From a virus, in IMG/VR virus record IMGVR_UViG_3300042465_006864, positions 62,001 through 126,000 of that record: a stretch of 64,000 bases of DNA; one strand, 5' to 3'. This document shows positions 19,598 to 28,812 of the stretch, piece after piece. Both the position numbers and the translations under genes were made by a program. Each line of letters begins with the position of its first letter. Positions within the stretch are counted from its first letter, which is position 1. The notes beneath the pieces are model-generated. The model was not told the DNA's origin, did no database searches, and saw only the letters and a list, made by a program, of their open reading frames with translations.

Positions 19598-21592
19598 ATG
19601 GATAAGCGACATTACAACAAAAAATCTGACTACTGGAAAAAATTCGAAAAATCGCAAATTAAAATCATGGCAAATGCTCATGAAGACTATGAGCCAGAAC
19701 TATGTGGCGAACCGTTTTATGTTGCAGAGGCATCACTGAATACTTCTTTTGCAAACGATGACTATAGTCGCGTAGATAGTTCTTCTCGTAGCGGTAGCCG
19801 CAGGAATAGAGCTGCAACCTCAAGAACTCATGATCGCTTTAGTAGCATCCGTAATGGGCTTTTGCCTTATAGCTATGCTATGGATGGTGTCAATGTTCGC
19901 GAGGCAATCGAACTGTGCCAAAAAGCTTACGCCAATGTCGCTGTATTCAGAAACTCTATCGACATCATGTCTGAGTTTTCCAATACTGAACTGTATCTTG
20001 ATGGCGGATCGCAAAAGAGTCGCGATTTCTTTAATCAGTGGTTTAAGAAGATCAAATTGTGGCACTTGAAAGATCAATTCTTCAGAGAATTCTATCGCAG
20101 TGGCAACATTTTCTTTTATCGCGTGGATGGAACGATCCAAACTAAAGACTTTACCAAGTTGATACAACAAATCGCGGAAGAACAGCCGACTTCCAGTAAA
20201 GTTCCCGTTAGATATATTTTGCTTAACCCGTTTGACATTGTTGCAAAACGTGGATCGAGCTTTGAGACAGGATCATATGAAAAAATTCTTTCTGAATATG
20301 AACTAGCTCGTTTGCAAAATCCAGTTTCTGACGAAGACAAGGAAACTCTTAATGGTTTACCCGATGATGTAAGACAAGATATTCAAAAAGGCGCTTATTA
20401 CCAAAATGGATTGAAAATCAAACTCGATCCAAGCAAAATCATTTTCGTTTTCTACAAAAAACAAGACTACGAACCATTTGCAATTCCATTTGGCTATCCA
20501 GTCTTGGAAGATATTAATGCTAAGCTTGAATTGAAGAAAATGGATCAAGCAATTACTCGCACTGTTGAGAATGTCATTCTATTGATTACAATGGGAGCTG
20601 AGCCAGAAAAAGGCGGCATCAATCAAAACAACTTGATGGCTATGCAAAAACTATTCAAGAACGAAAGCGTTGGTCGAGTTCTTGTTTCTGACTATACCAC
20701 AAAAGCTGACTTCGTTATTCCTGATTTGAACAAGGTTCTTGGTCCAGAAAAGTATAAAGTTCTCAATGAAGACATTAAACAAGGACTTCAAAACATTATT
20801 GTCGGAGAAGAGAAGTATAGCTCTACAGAAGTTAAAGCAGAAATCTTTTTGGATAGACTTAAAGAAGCTAGAAATGCGTTCTTGAATGATTTCTTGCAGC
20901 CCGAAATTAAAAGAATCGCCAAAACTCTTGGTTTGAAAAAATATCCTACTGCTAAGTTTAGAGACATTGACATTAGAGACAAGACGCAGCTTATGCGCGT
21001 AACTACTCGATTGATGGAGCTTGGTATTATCACTCCGCAACAAGGTATTGACATGTTCCATACTGGCGAGTTTCCAAAATCAGAAGATATTGCGCCATCT
21101 CAGCCAGAATTTGTTTCGCAGCGCAAAGAAGGTTACTACAATCCAATCGTCGGCGGCATTCCAACAATCTCGCCGCCAGCGCCGAAAGTTCCTAAAGATT
21201 CTGGACCGATTAATGCGACTCCAAAAGTTGCTGGTCGCCCAGAAGGAACAACTGGCATTCCATTGGCAAAAGCCAAATTATCAGTAAAGAATATTCGCGG
21301 CGTTGTAACAAAAATAGAATCTCTTCGTGCATCTATCGAAAGCGAATTGAAAGCATCGTTATCGCTGGAAACATTATCTGATAATCAACAGGAAATGGTG
21401 AATAAGCTGTGTGAAACCGTTGTTGTTTCAAGCGATTTAGAAAGTTGGGATGAAGTAGCATCTTCATGTGTAAAGGATTTTGAGACTATCGCTTCTTTAT
21501 CTACTCTCCCAGAAGTATTAGAAGCAGCAGCAGAATTCGAAATTGATGATGATTATTCTGCGGCATTATTATACCATTCACAAACAAAATAA
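19598..21592 (+). CDS. Portal protein
   Basis: A 664-residue protein directly after TerL. The segment AVFRNSIDIMSEFSNTELYLDGG and the FFREFYRSGNIFFYRVDG block, followed by a long mixed domain with ...IVGEEKYSSTEVKAEIFLDRLKEARNAFLNDFLQPEI (the portal wing/stem type sequence), fit phage portals. Twelve copies form the DNA entry ring, the docking site for terminase and the connector. The C-terminal 100 residues are Pro-rich then helical. The next gene starts at the base after its stop codon. Confidence 0.85.
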   Translation: MDKRHYNKKSDYWKKFEKSQIKIMANAHEDYEPELCGEPFYVAEASLNTSFANDDYSRVDSSSRSGSRRNRAATSRTHDRFSSIRNGLLPYSYAMDGVNVREAIELCQKAYANVAVFRNSIDIMSEFSNTELYLDGGSQKSRDFFNQWFKKIKLWHLKDQFFREFYRSGNIFFYRVDGTIQTKDFTKLIQQIAEEQPTSSKVPVRYILLNPFDIVAKRGSSFETGSYEKILSEYELARLQNPVSDEDKETLNGLPDDVRQDIQKGAYYQNGLKIKLDPSKIIFVFYKKQDYEPFAIPFGYPVLEDINAKLELKKMDQAITRTVENVILLITMGAEPEKGGINQNNLMAMQKLFKNESVGRVLVSDYTTKADFVIPDLNKVLGPEKYKVLNEDIKQGLQNIIVGEEKYSSTEVKAEIFLDRLKEARNAFLNDFLQPEIKRIAKTLGLKKYPTAKFRDIDIRDKTQLMRVTTRLMELGIITPQQGIDMFHTGEFPKSEDIAPSQPEFVSQRKEGYYNPIVGGIPTISPPAPKVPKDSGPINATPKVAGRPEGTTGIPLAKAKLSVKNIRGVVTKIESLRASIESELKASLSLETLSDNQQEMVNKLCETVVVSSDLESWDEVASSCVKDFETIASLSTLPEVLEAAAEFEIDDDYSAALLYHSQTK

Positions 21593-21991
21593 ATGAAAAT
21601 TAATCCCGAAGATATTAAAGTACCACTCGAAAAAGTAGTGGAAGTTAAAAACAGAGAAGTTCAAGTGTCCCTTGCTAAAATGGATAACGGCAAAGCCGCA
21701 ATCTATAAAACATTCATGAGCGCATGTGCATCAGACGATAAAGCTTTAGTTGATACCACAGATATGGATGACGAATCAACCATGAAAGCTTGTATGGTGC
21801 AATTTGACAATATGAAAGCAATGCTTATGGAAAAAAGTAATTCTGGAGAATTGACACCAGCGCAAAAAAAACTTCCACCAGCTCTTCAAAAAGCCATCCT
21901 CAAAAAGATGGATAAGCCATCTGATCCCGCTTCTCACGAAAACAAAGAAACTGACGAAGAGGAAGAAATGGAAGAGGGCGAAGACGATTAA
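21593..21991 (+). CDS. Small acidic head-assembly-associated protein
   Basis: A 132-residue protein between portal and protease-scaffold, ending in a run of Glu/Asp (TDEEEEMEEGEDD). A central VSLAKMDNGKAAIYKTFMSACASDDKALV is probably helical. Position suggests a role in head assembly; no family recognised. Confidence 0.65.
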   Translation: MKINPEDIKVPLEKVVEVKNREVQVSLAKMDNGKAAIYKTFMSACASDDKALVDTTDMDDESTMKACMVQFDNMKAMLMEKSNSGELTPAQKKLPPALQKAILKKMDKPSDPASHENKETDEEEEMEEGEDD

Positions 21992-21999
21992 TTTTAAAT

Positions 22000-23565
22000 A
22001 TGAAAAAAAATTATCTATACACAGCTTCTTTTGATTCGCCGATTCTTGCTTATGCGCGAGAAGAGGAGTCGTTTATATCTAAAGCTTCATTGAAAAACTT
22101 GCGATCCTTGTTGCCGCAGGATATTGACTTCTCGCAGAATATTGACCTGCTTGGAGTAGCTTTTAATGCGGCAGTAGTTAATCAATTCAACAAGAATGAT
22201 GATGGTATTGACTCAGCTTTGGCGGCACAAGTAGTTCAAAACTTTAAGCATAAACCTACTAATATCGAACACAATAAAGAAAACATTGTCGGACATATTA
22301 TCAACGCTGGATTTAGCGAATATAATAATTCCAATAAAATGATTTCAGCAGAAGAAGCTCGCGATATGAAAGATCCTTTCAATATTGCATTGGGCGCTGT
22401 TGTTTATAAACATGTAAATAAAGACTTTGTAAAATTGATTGAAAGATCGGTTGACGAATTTGATACACTTCACGAAGCAGTTTCTGCTAGCTGGGAAATT
22501 GGCTTTAGCGAATATGACATTTTGGTCGGCAGCAAAAACATGAAAGATGCTGAGCGTATTGATCCAAAACACTTCAACGAAATTAAACCGATGCTCAAAG
22601 CATACGGTGGCAATGGAGCAATGAAAGATGGAACTAAAGTTTATCGACTTCTTAAAGGAGAAATCTTCCCACTTGGTATCGGCTTTACTACTAAGCCAGC
22701 CGCCGATGTAAAAGGTTTGTATTCTGAAAATGCAACTACCAATAATATCACCTTCAAAGACAAAAGAGATGCAAAAGCCTATTTTGATATTAAAAATAAC
22801 ATTTTTTCTAAAAAAAATACCGCTTTTATTTCCCATTTAGATAATGGTGATGTAAAAAACAAAAAAGAAACTAATATGGATATTGAACAAATTCTTGCCG
22901 AACTGAAAGGTCTCCTTGTTGAGAAGAAATTCTCCGAAGAGGCAGTTGCTAATATGACGCAGACCTTCGCTGAAGCGATTAAAAAGAAAGACGCAGAATA
23001 TCGCGATTCTATGACCAAAGCCGAAAAAGAAAAAGAAGACATGGCTAAGGAAAAAGAAGAAATGAAAGATTCTGTTAAAAAAGTTGAAGCTGAACTCAAA
23101 GCTGCTGTTGAAAAAATTCAAGAGTTTGAAAACTTCCAAAAACAAGAAGAAGCTGTTGCTCGTTTCAATTCCCGTATGGAAGTGATCGACCAAGGTTATG
23201 AGCTTGACGACGAAGATCGCAAAGTTTTGGCTTCTGATCTTAAAGAACTTGCTGCTACCGAAGAAGCTTTTGCTTCTTATCAAGAAAAGCTTGCCGTTAT
23301 GTGGAAACACAAAAACAAAGAAGCTAAAGCAGCTTTCGAAAAACAAATTCAAGCTCGTATTGACGAAGAAGTCGCTAAGAAAATTTCCGTTTCGAATGCT
23401 TCTGAAAACAAAACCGCAGAAGAACTGGCTCAAGAAGCTCTTGACAATGCTAAAGCTTCTGAAACCACTCTTCCAAACAACAACGAAGCTCAATCGCAAC
23501 AACCCGTCTCTTTCAAAGAAAAATTTGCTAATGCATTTAGCAGAGAAAACATTGTAATCTCCTAA
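22000..23565 (+). CDS. Putative prohead protease-scaffold fusion
   Basis: 521 residues. Residues about 1-240 include NIEHNKENIVGHI and HEAVSASWEIGFSEYDIL, reminiscent of the His and Ser catalytic regions of prohead maturation proteases. Residues about 295-500 are a long charged coiled coil (KAEKEKEDMAKEKEEMKDS...), as in scaffolds, and the C-terminus (FKEKFANAFSR) could be the capsid-binding end. An internal in-frame ATG at 22876 (MDIEQILAELKGLL) could start a separate scaffold, as in lambda C/Nu3. It lies immediately before decoration and capsid genes. Protease assignment is by position and weak motifs. Confidence 0.6.
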   Translation: MKKNYLYTASFDSPILAYAREEESFISKASLKNLRSLLPQDIDFSQNIDLLGVAFNAAVVNQFNKNDDGIDSALAAQVVQNFKHKPTNIEHNKENIVGHIINAGFSEYNNSNKMISAEEARDMKDPFNIALGAVVYKHVNKDFVKLIERSVDEFDTLHEAVSASWEIGFSEYDILVGSKNMKDAERIDPKHFNEIKPMLKAYGGNGAMKDGTKVYRLLKGEIFPLGIGFTTKPAADVKGLYSENATTNNITFKDKRDAKAYFDIKNNIFSKKNTAFISHLDNGDVKNKKETNMDIEQILAELKGLLVEKKFSEEAVANMTQTFAEAIKKKDAEYRDSMTKAEKEKEDMAKEKEEMKDSVKKVEAELKAAVEKIQEFENFQKQEEAVARFNSRMEVIDQGYELDDEDRKVLASDLKELAATEEAFASYQEKLAVMWKHKNKEAKAAFEKQIQARIDEEVAKKISVSNASENKTAEELAQEALDNAKASETTLPNNNEAQSQQPVSFKEKFANAFSRENIVIS

Positions 23566-23597
23566 TTTAAACAAAAACAATCTAATAAACAAAATAT

Positions 23598-24233
23598 ATG
23601 GCACTTAGAACACTACCATTCAGACAGTATAACGAAACTGATGTTATCAACATGTTCGCTATGGGTACTGGATTCATTAATGAATCCGTTACCGACAGCG
23701 GCAATGGCGATGCTGGCGTTTTCGTTACCGTGGAATCTGGCAACCTCAATCTCGATACTATCGTGTATGACAGCGCTTACGACTCCTATCTCGGCAAAAC
23801 CAATTACCCACACGTTGGAGTTAACCAATATCCTCGCGTTTCCCTCTCGCTGAAACCTGCGACTTCTGGCGATGCTCTTGTTGGTATCACTCTCCGTCAA
23901 ACTGCAAAGACTGACGAAAACGGTGAGAAACTTCTCTACTACCCACAAAAAGCTGAAGAGCTGATGTGTATGCTTCCTGGTCAAGCAGTTCCTGTTGCTA
24001 GCCGTGGTGTATTCACCCTCGCTGCTTCTGCTTTCGCTGGCTCTGTTCCAGCAATTGGCTCTGGCTTCAAACTTCCTAGCGGTGTCAGCGGTAAAGTTAC
24101 TGGCTGCACTAACAGTGATGCCCAGAAAGTCGGCACGGTTTTGGCTACTGGCTCGCGCACAGCTAGCGTTTCAACCGCAAACCTTTCAGATCCTTTGACT
24201 GGCTCGTATGCCATCGTTTTCTTGGGTCTCTAA
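23598..24233 (+). CDS. Probable capsid decoration or stabilisation protein
   Basis: A 211-residue protein with a Gly/Ala/Ser-rich beta composition, directly before the major capsid gene. It opens MALRTLPFRQYNETDVINMFAMGTG. Codon choice is more G+C-rich than in neighbours, as in the capsid gene, which suggests high expression. A head decoration protein is likely; no family signature recognised. Confidence 0.6.
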   Translation: MALRTLPFRQYNETDVINMFAMGTGFINESVTDSGNGDAGVFVTVESGNLNLDTIVYDSAYDSYLGKTNYPHVGVNQYPRVSLSLKPATSGDALVGITLRQTAKTDENGEKLLYYPQKAEELMCMLPGQAVPVASRGVFTLAASAFAGSVPAIGSGFKLPSGVSGKVTGCTNSDAQKVGTVLATGSRTASVSTANLSDPLTGSYAIVFLGL

Positions 24234-24256
24234 TTTTAACTTAGAAAAATAATCAC

Positions 24257-25399
24257 ATGAAAATTACCCTTAAAAGAACTCCTGAACAAATCGAGCTTGT
24301 GAAAGCTATGGCTTCGAAAAATCGCGCTATCGCGACCGAAGCTCAAGTTGCACTCGCTGAGTTCATTGGTCCTGTGTTGGCTGAAGTGATCAACAACGCT
24401 CCTACGTTGAGCAACTTGTTCACCACTCTGCAATTCAATGCCGATGACAATCCTAGCATTCCGCTTGACCTCTATTATGATGTTAACGCTGAAGACTATA
24501 TCGAAGTTTACAGCCAAAGCGCTGCTGGCGGTCTTCCTCAGAACCAAGTACTTCCTACTGTTTCTGAAATGAAGATCCACACCTACACTCTTGACTCTGC
24601 ATTGAGCTTTGATAAGCGCTATGCTGCTAAGAGCCGCTTGGATGTAATCAGCAAAACCTTCACTCGCCTCGCTCAAGAAATTCTTCTGAAGCAAGAGAAG
24701 ACTTCGGCAAACCTATTGCTTGGCGCTCTCGCCAACGCTCAAACCAACGGCAAGAAACACGTTCAACGTGCCAACACTAACGGTCGTTTCCTCTTGGCTG
24801 ACTTGAACGAACTGTTCACTCTTGCTAAGCGTATCAACACCTCTTGGCTTGGTGGCACTCCAGATGCTCGTCAAGGTCGTGGTCTTACAGACATCATCGT
24901 GTCTCCTGAAGTTGTTCAAGAGCTTCGCGCTATGGCTTACAATCCTATCAATACCAAAGGTTCACCTGCTGGTGGCACTCCTACTGATGGTATCGCTGCT
25001 CCTGATGACATGAGAACTGCTATCTATAACTCCGCAGGTATTCCTGAGTTTTATGGTGTAGCCATCATGGAAATCAATGAGCTTGGTCGTGGTCAACGCT
25101 TCAACAGCATCTTCGACACCGTTGCTGGTTCGACTGCCTTCACTAACGCTGCTGGAGGCAACTCCGCTGCATTTGATGGCGCTGCTGAAGAGATCATCAT
25201 TGGTCTTGATCGTGGTCGTGAGTCTCTGATCCGTGCTGTTGCTGTGGATTCGGAAAATGGTTCGGAGTTCTCTCTGACTGCCGATGACCAATACAGCGTT
25301 CGTCAGAAGAAAATCGGCTACTTCGGCTCGATGGAAGAAGGTCGCATGGTGCTTGACACCCGCGCTCTGGTTGGCAAGATCGTTTCGGGTCTCGCCTAA
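24257..25399 (+). CDS. Major capsid protein, HK97 fold
   Basis: A 380-residue protein with the layout of HK97-type capsid proteins: an N-terminal helix (EQIELVKAMASKNRAIATEAQVALAEF), an E-loop region around PLDLYYDVNAEDYIEVYSQ, the P-domain helix (SRLDVISKTFTRLAQEIL), a DIIVSPEVVQELRAM segment and a C-terminal A-domain with YSVRQKKIGYFGSMEEGRMVLDTRAL. G+C-rich, optimised codons and a strong double terminator right after the stop fit the most abundant virion protein. Confidence 0.88.
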   Translation: MKITLKRTPEQIELVKAMASKNRAIATEAQVALAEFIGPVLAEVINNAPTLSNLFTTLQFNADDNPSIPLDLYYDVNAEDYIEVYSQSAAGGLPQNQVLPTVSEMKIHTYTLDSALSFDKRYAAKSRLDVISKTFTRLAQEILLKQEKTSANLLLGALANAQTNGKKHVQRANTNGRFLLADLNELFTLAKRINTSWLGGTPDARQGRGLTDIIVSPEVVQELRAMAYNPINTKGSPAGGTPTDGIAAPDDMRTAIYNSAGIPEFYGVAIMEINELGRGQRFNSIFDTVAGSTAFTNAAGGNSAAFDGAAEEIIIGLDRGRESLIRAVAVDSENGSEFSLTADDQYSVRQKKIGYFGSMEEGRMVLDTRALVGKIVSGLA

Positions 25400-25408
25400 T
25401 AGATTCAG

Positions 25409-25485
25409 GCTGGGGGGTTCGCCTCCCAGCTTTCAAAAAACCCACCACGCCTCTCAACGATGCGAACCAGGGTGGGTATTTTTTT
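25409..25485 (+). terminator. Double hairpin terminator after the capsid gene
   Basis: GCTGGG / CCCAGC (25409-25430), then CCCACC / GGTGGG (25441-25476) followed by TATTTTTTT. Confidence 0.85.
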
Positions 25486-25519
25486 GCTTAAATTTAATAT
25501 TTAAATGTTACCATAAAGT

Positions 25520-25975
25520 ATGGCTAGAAAAAAACAAATAGTAGAAGAAACCAATGGAATGATTCAAGAACCTGTATCTGAATCAATTGCCAGTGTCCCC
25601 AAAAGAACGCTCATTCAAGAGATTGAAGAAATGAAAGCATCTGGCTTAGTTGGCACTCCAGATTTTACTGATAAAATGCGCCAGTTGGAAGTTATGTTGG
25701 GCGTGAGTCAAATCAGTCCATTCGGCACAAATGAGCTGGAAATCTTTGAACAAAATCTCGCGGAAATGTCTCTTTCTGATATGCAAAAACTTGCACTCAA
25801 GATTGGCACAAATCCATATCACGAAAAGCCTGTATTGAAGAAGAGTCTCATTAGAGAGTTTACTGCTTACACACGCAATAGTCGCCGCAATATTATGCCT
25901 ACTGCTGTACAGTCGTTTGTTATCGACCACAACAATCCCAAGCATCAAGAATTATTGAAGCTACTCAATAACTAA
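25520..25975 (+). CDS. Hypothetical head-region protein
   Basis: A 151-residue helical protein (RTLIQEIEEMKASGLVGTPDFTDKMRQLEVMLG) between the capsid terminator and a connector-like gene. Its C-terminal part is basic (YTRNSRRNIMP). No family recognised; location implies a head or neck function. Confidence 0.65.
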   Translation: MARKKQIVEETNGMIQEPVSESIASVPKRTLIQEIEEMKASGLVGTPDFTDKMRQLEVMLGVSQISPFGTNELEIFEQNLAEMSLSDMQKLALKIGTNPYHEKPVLKKSLIREFTAYTRNSRRNIMPTAVQSFVIDHNNPKHQELLKLLNN

Positions 25976-25983
25976 GTGTAAAA
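25976..25983 (+). promoter_or_regulatory. Late-type GTGTAAAA motif
   Basis: GTGTAAAA ends 6 nt before the ATG at 25990, starting 1 nt after the stop of the upstream gene. Confidence 0.5.
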
Positions 25984-25989
25984 GAATAC

Positions 25990-26469
25990 ATGAGTACATT
26001 AAGTGGTTTAGCAACCAAAATATTTCAGACGGAGTTTGACAGTGATACTGGCGTTGTGCCACGTTCTTACATTGAAGCATGGCTTGGCGCTAATTTGGGG
26101 CTATTAAATACGCGCATCAATACATCTTATAGCGGAGTTAACGCTCCACTAGATCAAGAGTCTCAGGCTATCTATAAAGAGATGTATATGGCAAACTATT
26201 ACCGCAAACAATCGCGTAATGCGTTGAAAGGATTAGTCGGCAACACAGATGGCTCAGATATTCTTTCGCTAAGAGATGGCAACAGCTCTGTTACATTCAC
26301 CAATAAGAACGAAGTATCAAAAGTATACAAGTCTTTGTCGGATGATTGCGAAACAAAAATTGACAAGCTCGCTCATCAGTATAACATGTATCAGTCAGAG
26401 CCTTTACAATTGGGCGGATTGGAAACTGATGGAGTATTAACCATTGCTGATTACAATACGTTTCTGTAA
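25990..26469 (+). CDS. Putative head-tail connector (adaptor) protein
   Basis: A 159-residue protein (MSTLSGLATKIFQTEFDSDTGVVPRSYIEAWLGANLG) rich in helices with an YKEMYMANYYRKQSRNAL block. Size, helical content and position between capsid and head-tail joining genes fit an adaptor that sits under the portal. A perfect terminator follows. Confidence 0.55.
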   Translation: MSTLSGLATKIFQTEFDSDTGVVPRSYIEAWLGANLGLLNTRINTSYSGVNAPLDQESQAIYKEMYMANYYRKQSRNALKGLVGNTDGSDILSLRDGNSSVTFTNKNEVSKVYKSLSDDCETKIDKLAHQYNMYQSEPLQLGGLETDGVLTIADYNTFL

Positions 26470-26492
26470 AGCGGAAAAGTATAGAAAGAGAA

Positions 26493-26520
26493 AAGGCGCT
26501 GTTTTCACAGCGCCTTTTTT
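26493..26520 (+). terminator. Intrinsic terminator
   Basis: AAGGCGCTGT / ACAGCGCCTT with a TTTC loop and T6. It separates the plus-strand head block from the convergent minus-strand block. Confidence 0.92.
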
Positions 26521-26526
26521 AATTGA

Positions 26527-27495
26527 TTAAACTACACCTGTGTCGAAAAGAATATGCACTTTTCTCAGCGGCAGAGCTAGGTCGCTAAATTGTTGCGTGT
26601 TGTTGATTCGAATAGAAGCTGTTCCGCTATTACCATCATTGCTGGATAGAACAGTGTAGCTATCCATTATTTCATTTGGAATTATTTGCTGTAAAGTGTT
26701 GCCAGCGGTATAACTAAAATTTGCAAATGGATCGGGTGTCATTTGTCCAGCTCCTGATGTTAGTGTTAATTGACCATTGAGCCATTTTACATTATATAGC
26801 TGTGTAGCACCAGCAGTTTTTGATGGAATTGTAACAGTTTGATAACTGCCACCTGTAAATGCTACTCCAGAAATACTTAATGTTCCATAACTAGACGCTC
26901 CAGCCCTATTTACTTGCGTTAAATACCAACTAGCGTTTCTAGTTTGATTAAATTGAATTGGAACGGTAATATTAGAAGAGTCGCCGCTAAAAACATAAGT
27001 AGCGCCTGGAGTTAAATAAATGGGACTGACTTCTCCTGGATTAAAAGTTGTAGAATCTATTAAAGCTGATTCTGGCTGTTCAAACTGTATATCTAATATA
27101 GAGGAATTAGCGTTACCAGATCCAGTACTAAGAATATAATAAGTTCCTTCGAAAGTATTCCATCCAATTGCCCAAAAACCTCCAGAAGTATATGAGCATT
27201 GTGCAGCACCGTTGTTGGGAAGATTGTTTCCGCTCCAATTGTTTCCACTTCCACTTATTGTTATGAAATCATCTACAGTATCATAGTCTAAAAAAACTTG
27301 ATCGAATGGAGACGTAACTGCTTCTGGAGGATTGATCATCAAGCCATTTGGCATTCCAGTAAATGTAATTATTCCATCACTTATTAACAAATCACTAATT
27401 CCGCCGTAAATGGGAACATATTCGTATGGTTGGATTGGAGCAACTGGGAAGTCTCCAGTTTGTGTAAATTCTGCGTAGTTTATATATCTTGGCAT
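26527..27495 (-). CDS. Tail-associated beta-rich protein
   Basis: A 322-residue protein rich in Gly, Ser, Thr and Asn (DDFITISGSGNNWSGNNLPNNG; FNQTRNASWYL) with predicted beta structure throughout. It is the last gene of the reversed block that includes the tail-tube-like gene, from which a bidirectional terminator separates it. It could be a tail decoration, adhesin or fibre-like protein; nothing diagnostic is seen. No early or late promoter motif is obvious before its ATG, which is preceded by an A-rich tract. Confidence 0.6.
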   Translation of the reverse strand: MPRYINYAEFTQTGDFPVAPIQPYEYVPIYGGISDLLISDGIITFTGMPNGLMINPPEAVTSPFDQVFLDYDTVDDFITISGSGNNWSGNNLPNNGAAQCSYTSGGFWAIGWNTFEGTYYILSTGSGNANSSILDIQFEQPESALIDSTTFNPGEVSPIYLTPGATYVFSGDSSNITVPIQFNQTRNASWYLTQVNRAGASSYGTLSISGVAFTGGSYQTVTIPSKTAGATQLYNVKWLNGQLTLTSGAGQMTPDPFANFSYTAGNTLQQIIPNEIMDSYTVLSSNDGNSGTASIRINNTQQFSDLALPLRKVHILFDTGVV

Positions 27496-27523
27496 ATTTT
27501 TTGTTTTTTTTTGTTTGGTTTTT

Positions 27524-27658
27524 AGCCCTTCTGAATAAAAAGGAGGTTCTGTCTCCAGAACCCCCTCTTTTTTTTAATTTTTATGCGAATGCGCCGACAA
27601 TATCAAATGAACTAATATAAGTTGGAGCAGGAGGTTCAGAAGGGCTACTTAAAAAGGG
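27524..27658 (-). promoter_or_regulatory. Candidate -1 programmed frameshift site with long-range stem
   Basis: At the end of the tail-tube-like gene the minus strand reads C-CCT-TTT (27658-27652) just before the TAA stop. After a 5-nt spacer, TAGCCCTTCTGAA (27647-27635) can pair perfectly (13 bp) with TTCAGAAGGGCTA (27535-27523). The -1 frame stays open for 23 more codons to a TAA at 27583-27581. Slippery heptamer, short spacer and stem match the known bacterial and phage -1 signal. Confidence 0.6.
27536..27575 (-). terminator. Bidirectional terminator
   Basis: Stem GGAGGTTCTG / CAGAACCCCC (one G-to-C mismatch), loop of 4; T5 on the minus side and T8 on the plus side. It lies inside the loop of the candidate frameshift stem. 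Confidence 0.8.
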
Positions 27659-28758
27659 GCTGTTGTAAAGCTCCCGCTCATCTGAATACCGTTGTCTGTG
27701 TCGTTAGCACCACCGATTTGAGTTGTGAATGTAAAGTCGGAGGTTTTATTCGAACCAATCGAGCTAGAAACACTAGCAGAATCAAGCTGCGCACGTTTGA
27801 TGACGTATTGAACAGCGAGTGTATTGCTTCCTGGCTTCTTGACAGAAATTACTACGTCTTGTTTAGGATTTGCATTGACCAAATCAACAAGATTTCCGCC
27901 AGCAGTTTCGTTTTGCACACCATTCAAGGTGAGTGTTGCAGTTACAGGGAAGTCAACTGTTCTAGCGAACGCGAATTTAGAACCAAGACGTTCAATTGGA
28001 GTTCTTCCAAGAGGAAGAGATAAACTTGCGCTTTGAATGTGCGCACCATCAGTGCCGCCAAGTTTGGAAATCAAACCACTGCCGCTCCAGATGCCGAAGT
28101 CAATAGTGACATCACCAGGACGAAGAGCAGTAACCACATTAGCTCCAGTAAAGCTATCGGGTTCTTTCAAGCGGATAACGGAATTAAGTGCAGTTCCAGA
28201 TTCTTGATTGATAGCAACAGAAGTTCCCGAATTAGTTCCACTGAAAGTAAAGGCGTTCATGTTAGCGCCTTCAAAGCTAACAGTAGCAGTAGGAATGCTG
28301 CCAACTGCCAACTCAATCGAGTAATCAGTAAGATAAGCGTTACCAACACCAATGCAACCTTTACCGCTCAAGCTGGATGCGCCAGAGAAGTTGTTAAGGT
28401 CAGTACCTTCGTTACTGGTTACGATATAAAGGTTTCTTCCGCTTCCATCTTGAACGTGACCAGACGGGAACTGTGAGAATGTTTGAGCGCCAGTAGCAAC
28501 ATAGAAACCGAGAGCAGCTTCATTTTGACCATCAGTGATATAGTAGCTCATGTCCATCGACACAGTAGGAGATTCCAGAACGATAGAGTCGATACGAGCC
28601 AACTCACCATATTGGTTAACATCCTGACGAGCGATGTTGAAATTGTAGTTCGCGGATTGTACGCGAGAAAGCTGGGCGTGATCACCGCTGCCAGTAGAGG
28701 TAGCTTCTTTGCTGATATATACGCCTTCCGATTGATAAATGATTCGATTTCTTGCCAT
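27649..28758 (-). CDS. Tail-tube-like protein, paralogue 2, with probable -1 frameshift extension
   Basis: A 369-residue beta-rich protein. Signature blocks: AYLTDYSIELAVGSIPTATVSFEGANM, then SASLSLPLGRTPIERLGSKFAFARTVDFPV, shared with the genes at 41212 and 42941 and, more weakly, 12931. It is a good candidate for the major tail tube subunit. A slippery CCCTTTT just before the stop and a 13-bp stem suggest a longer minor form with the extra residues LSSPSEPPAPTYISSFDIV plus GAFA. Pro-rich added domains made by frameshift are known for phage capsid and tail proteins (T7 gp10B type). Confidence 0.75.
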   Translation of the reverse strand: MARNRIIYQSEGVYISKEATSTGSGDHAQLSRVQSANYNFNIARQDVNQYGELARIDSIVLESPTVSMDMSYYITDGQNEAALGFYVATGAQTFSQFPSGHVQDGSGRNLYIVTSNEGTDLNNFSGASSLSGKGCIGVGNAYLTDYSIELAVGSIPTATVSFEGANMNAFTFSGTNSGTSVAINQESGTALNSVIRLKEPDSFTGANVVTALRPGDVTIDFGIWSGSGLISKLGGTDGAHIQSASLSLPLGRTPIERLGSKFAFARTVDFPVTATLTLNGVQNETAGGNLVDLVNANPKQDVVISVKKPGSNTLAVQYVIKRAQLDSASVSSSIGSNKTSDFTFTTQIGGANDTDNGIQMSGSFTTAPF

Positions 28759-28812
28759 AAGTGTTTATCTTTACTTTGTTTACATCAACAATAAAAAAAA
28801 GAGAAAAAAAAA

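Noticed and set aside
22837-23604. 255-codon minus-strand frame opposite the scaffold
   Set aside because: Phe-rich product (reverse of AAA/GAA-rich coiled-coil codons), typical antisense artefact.
28033-28794. Plus-strand frames opposite the tail-tube-like gene
   Set aside because: Antisense shadows; the minus-strand protein has paralogues in this genome.
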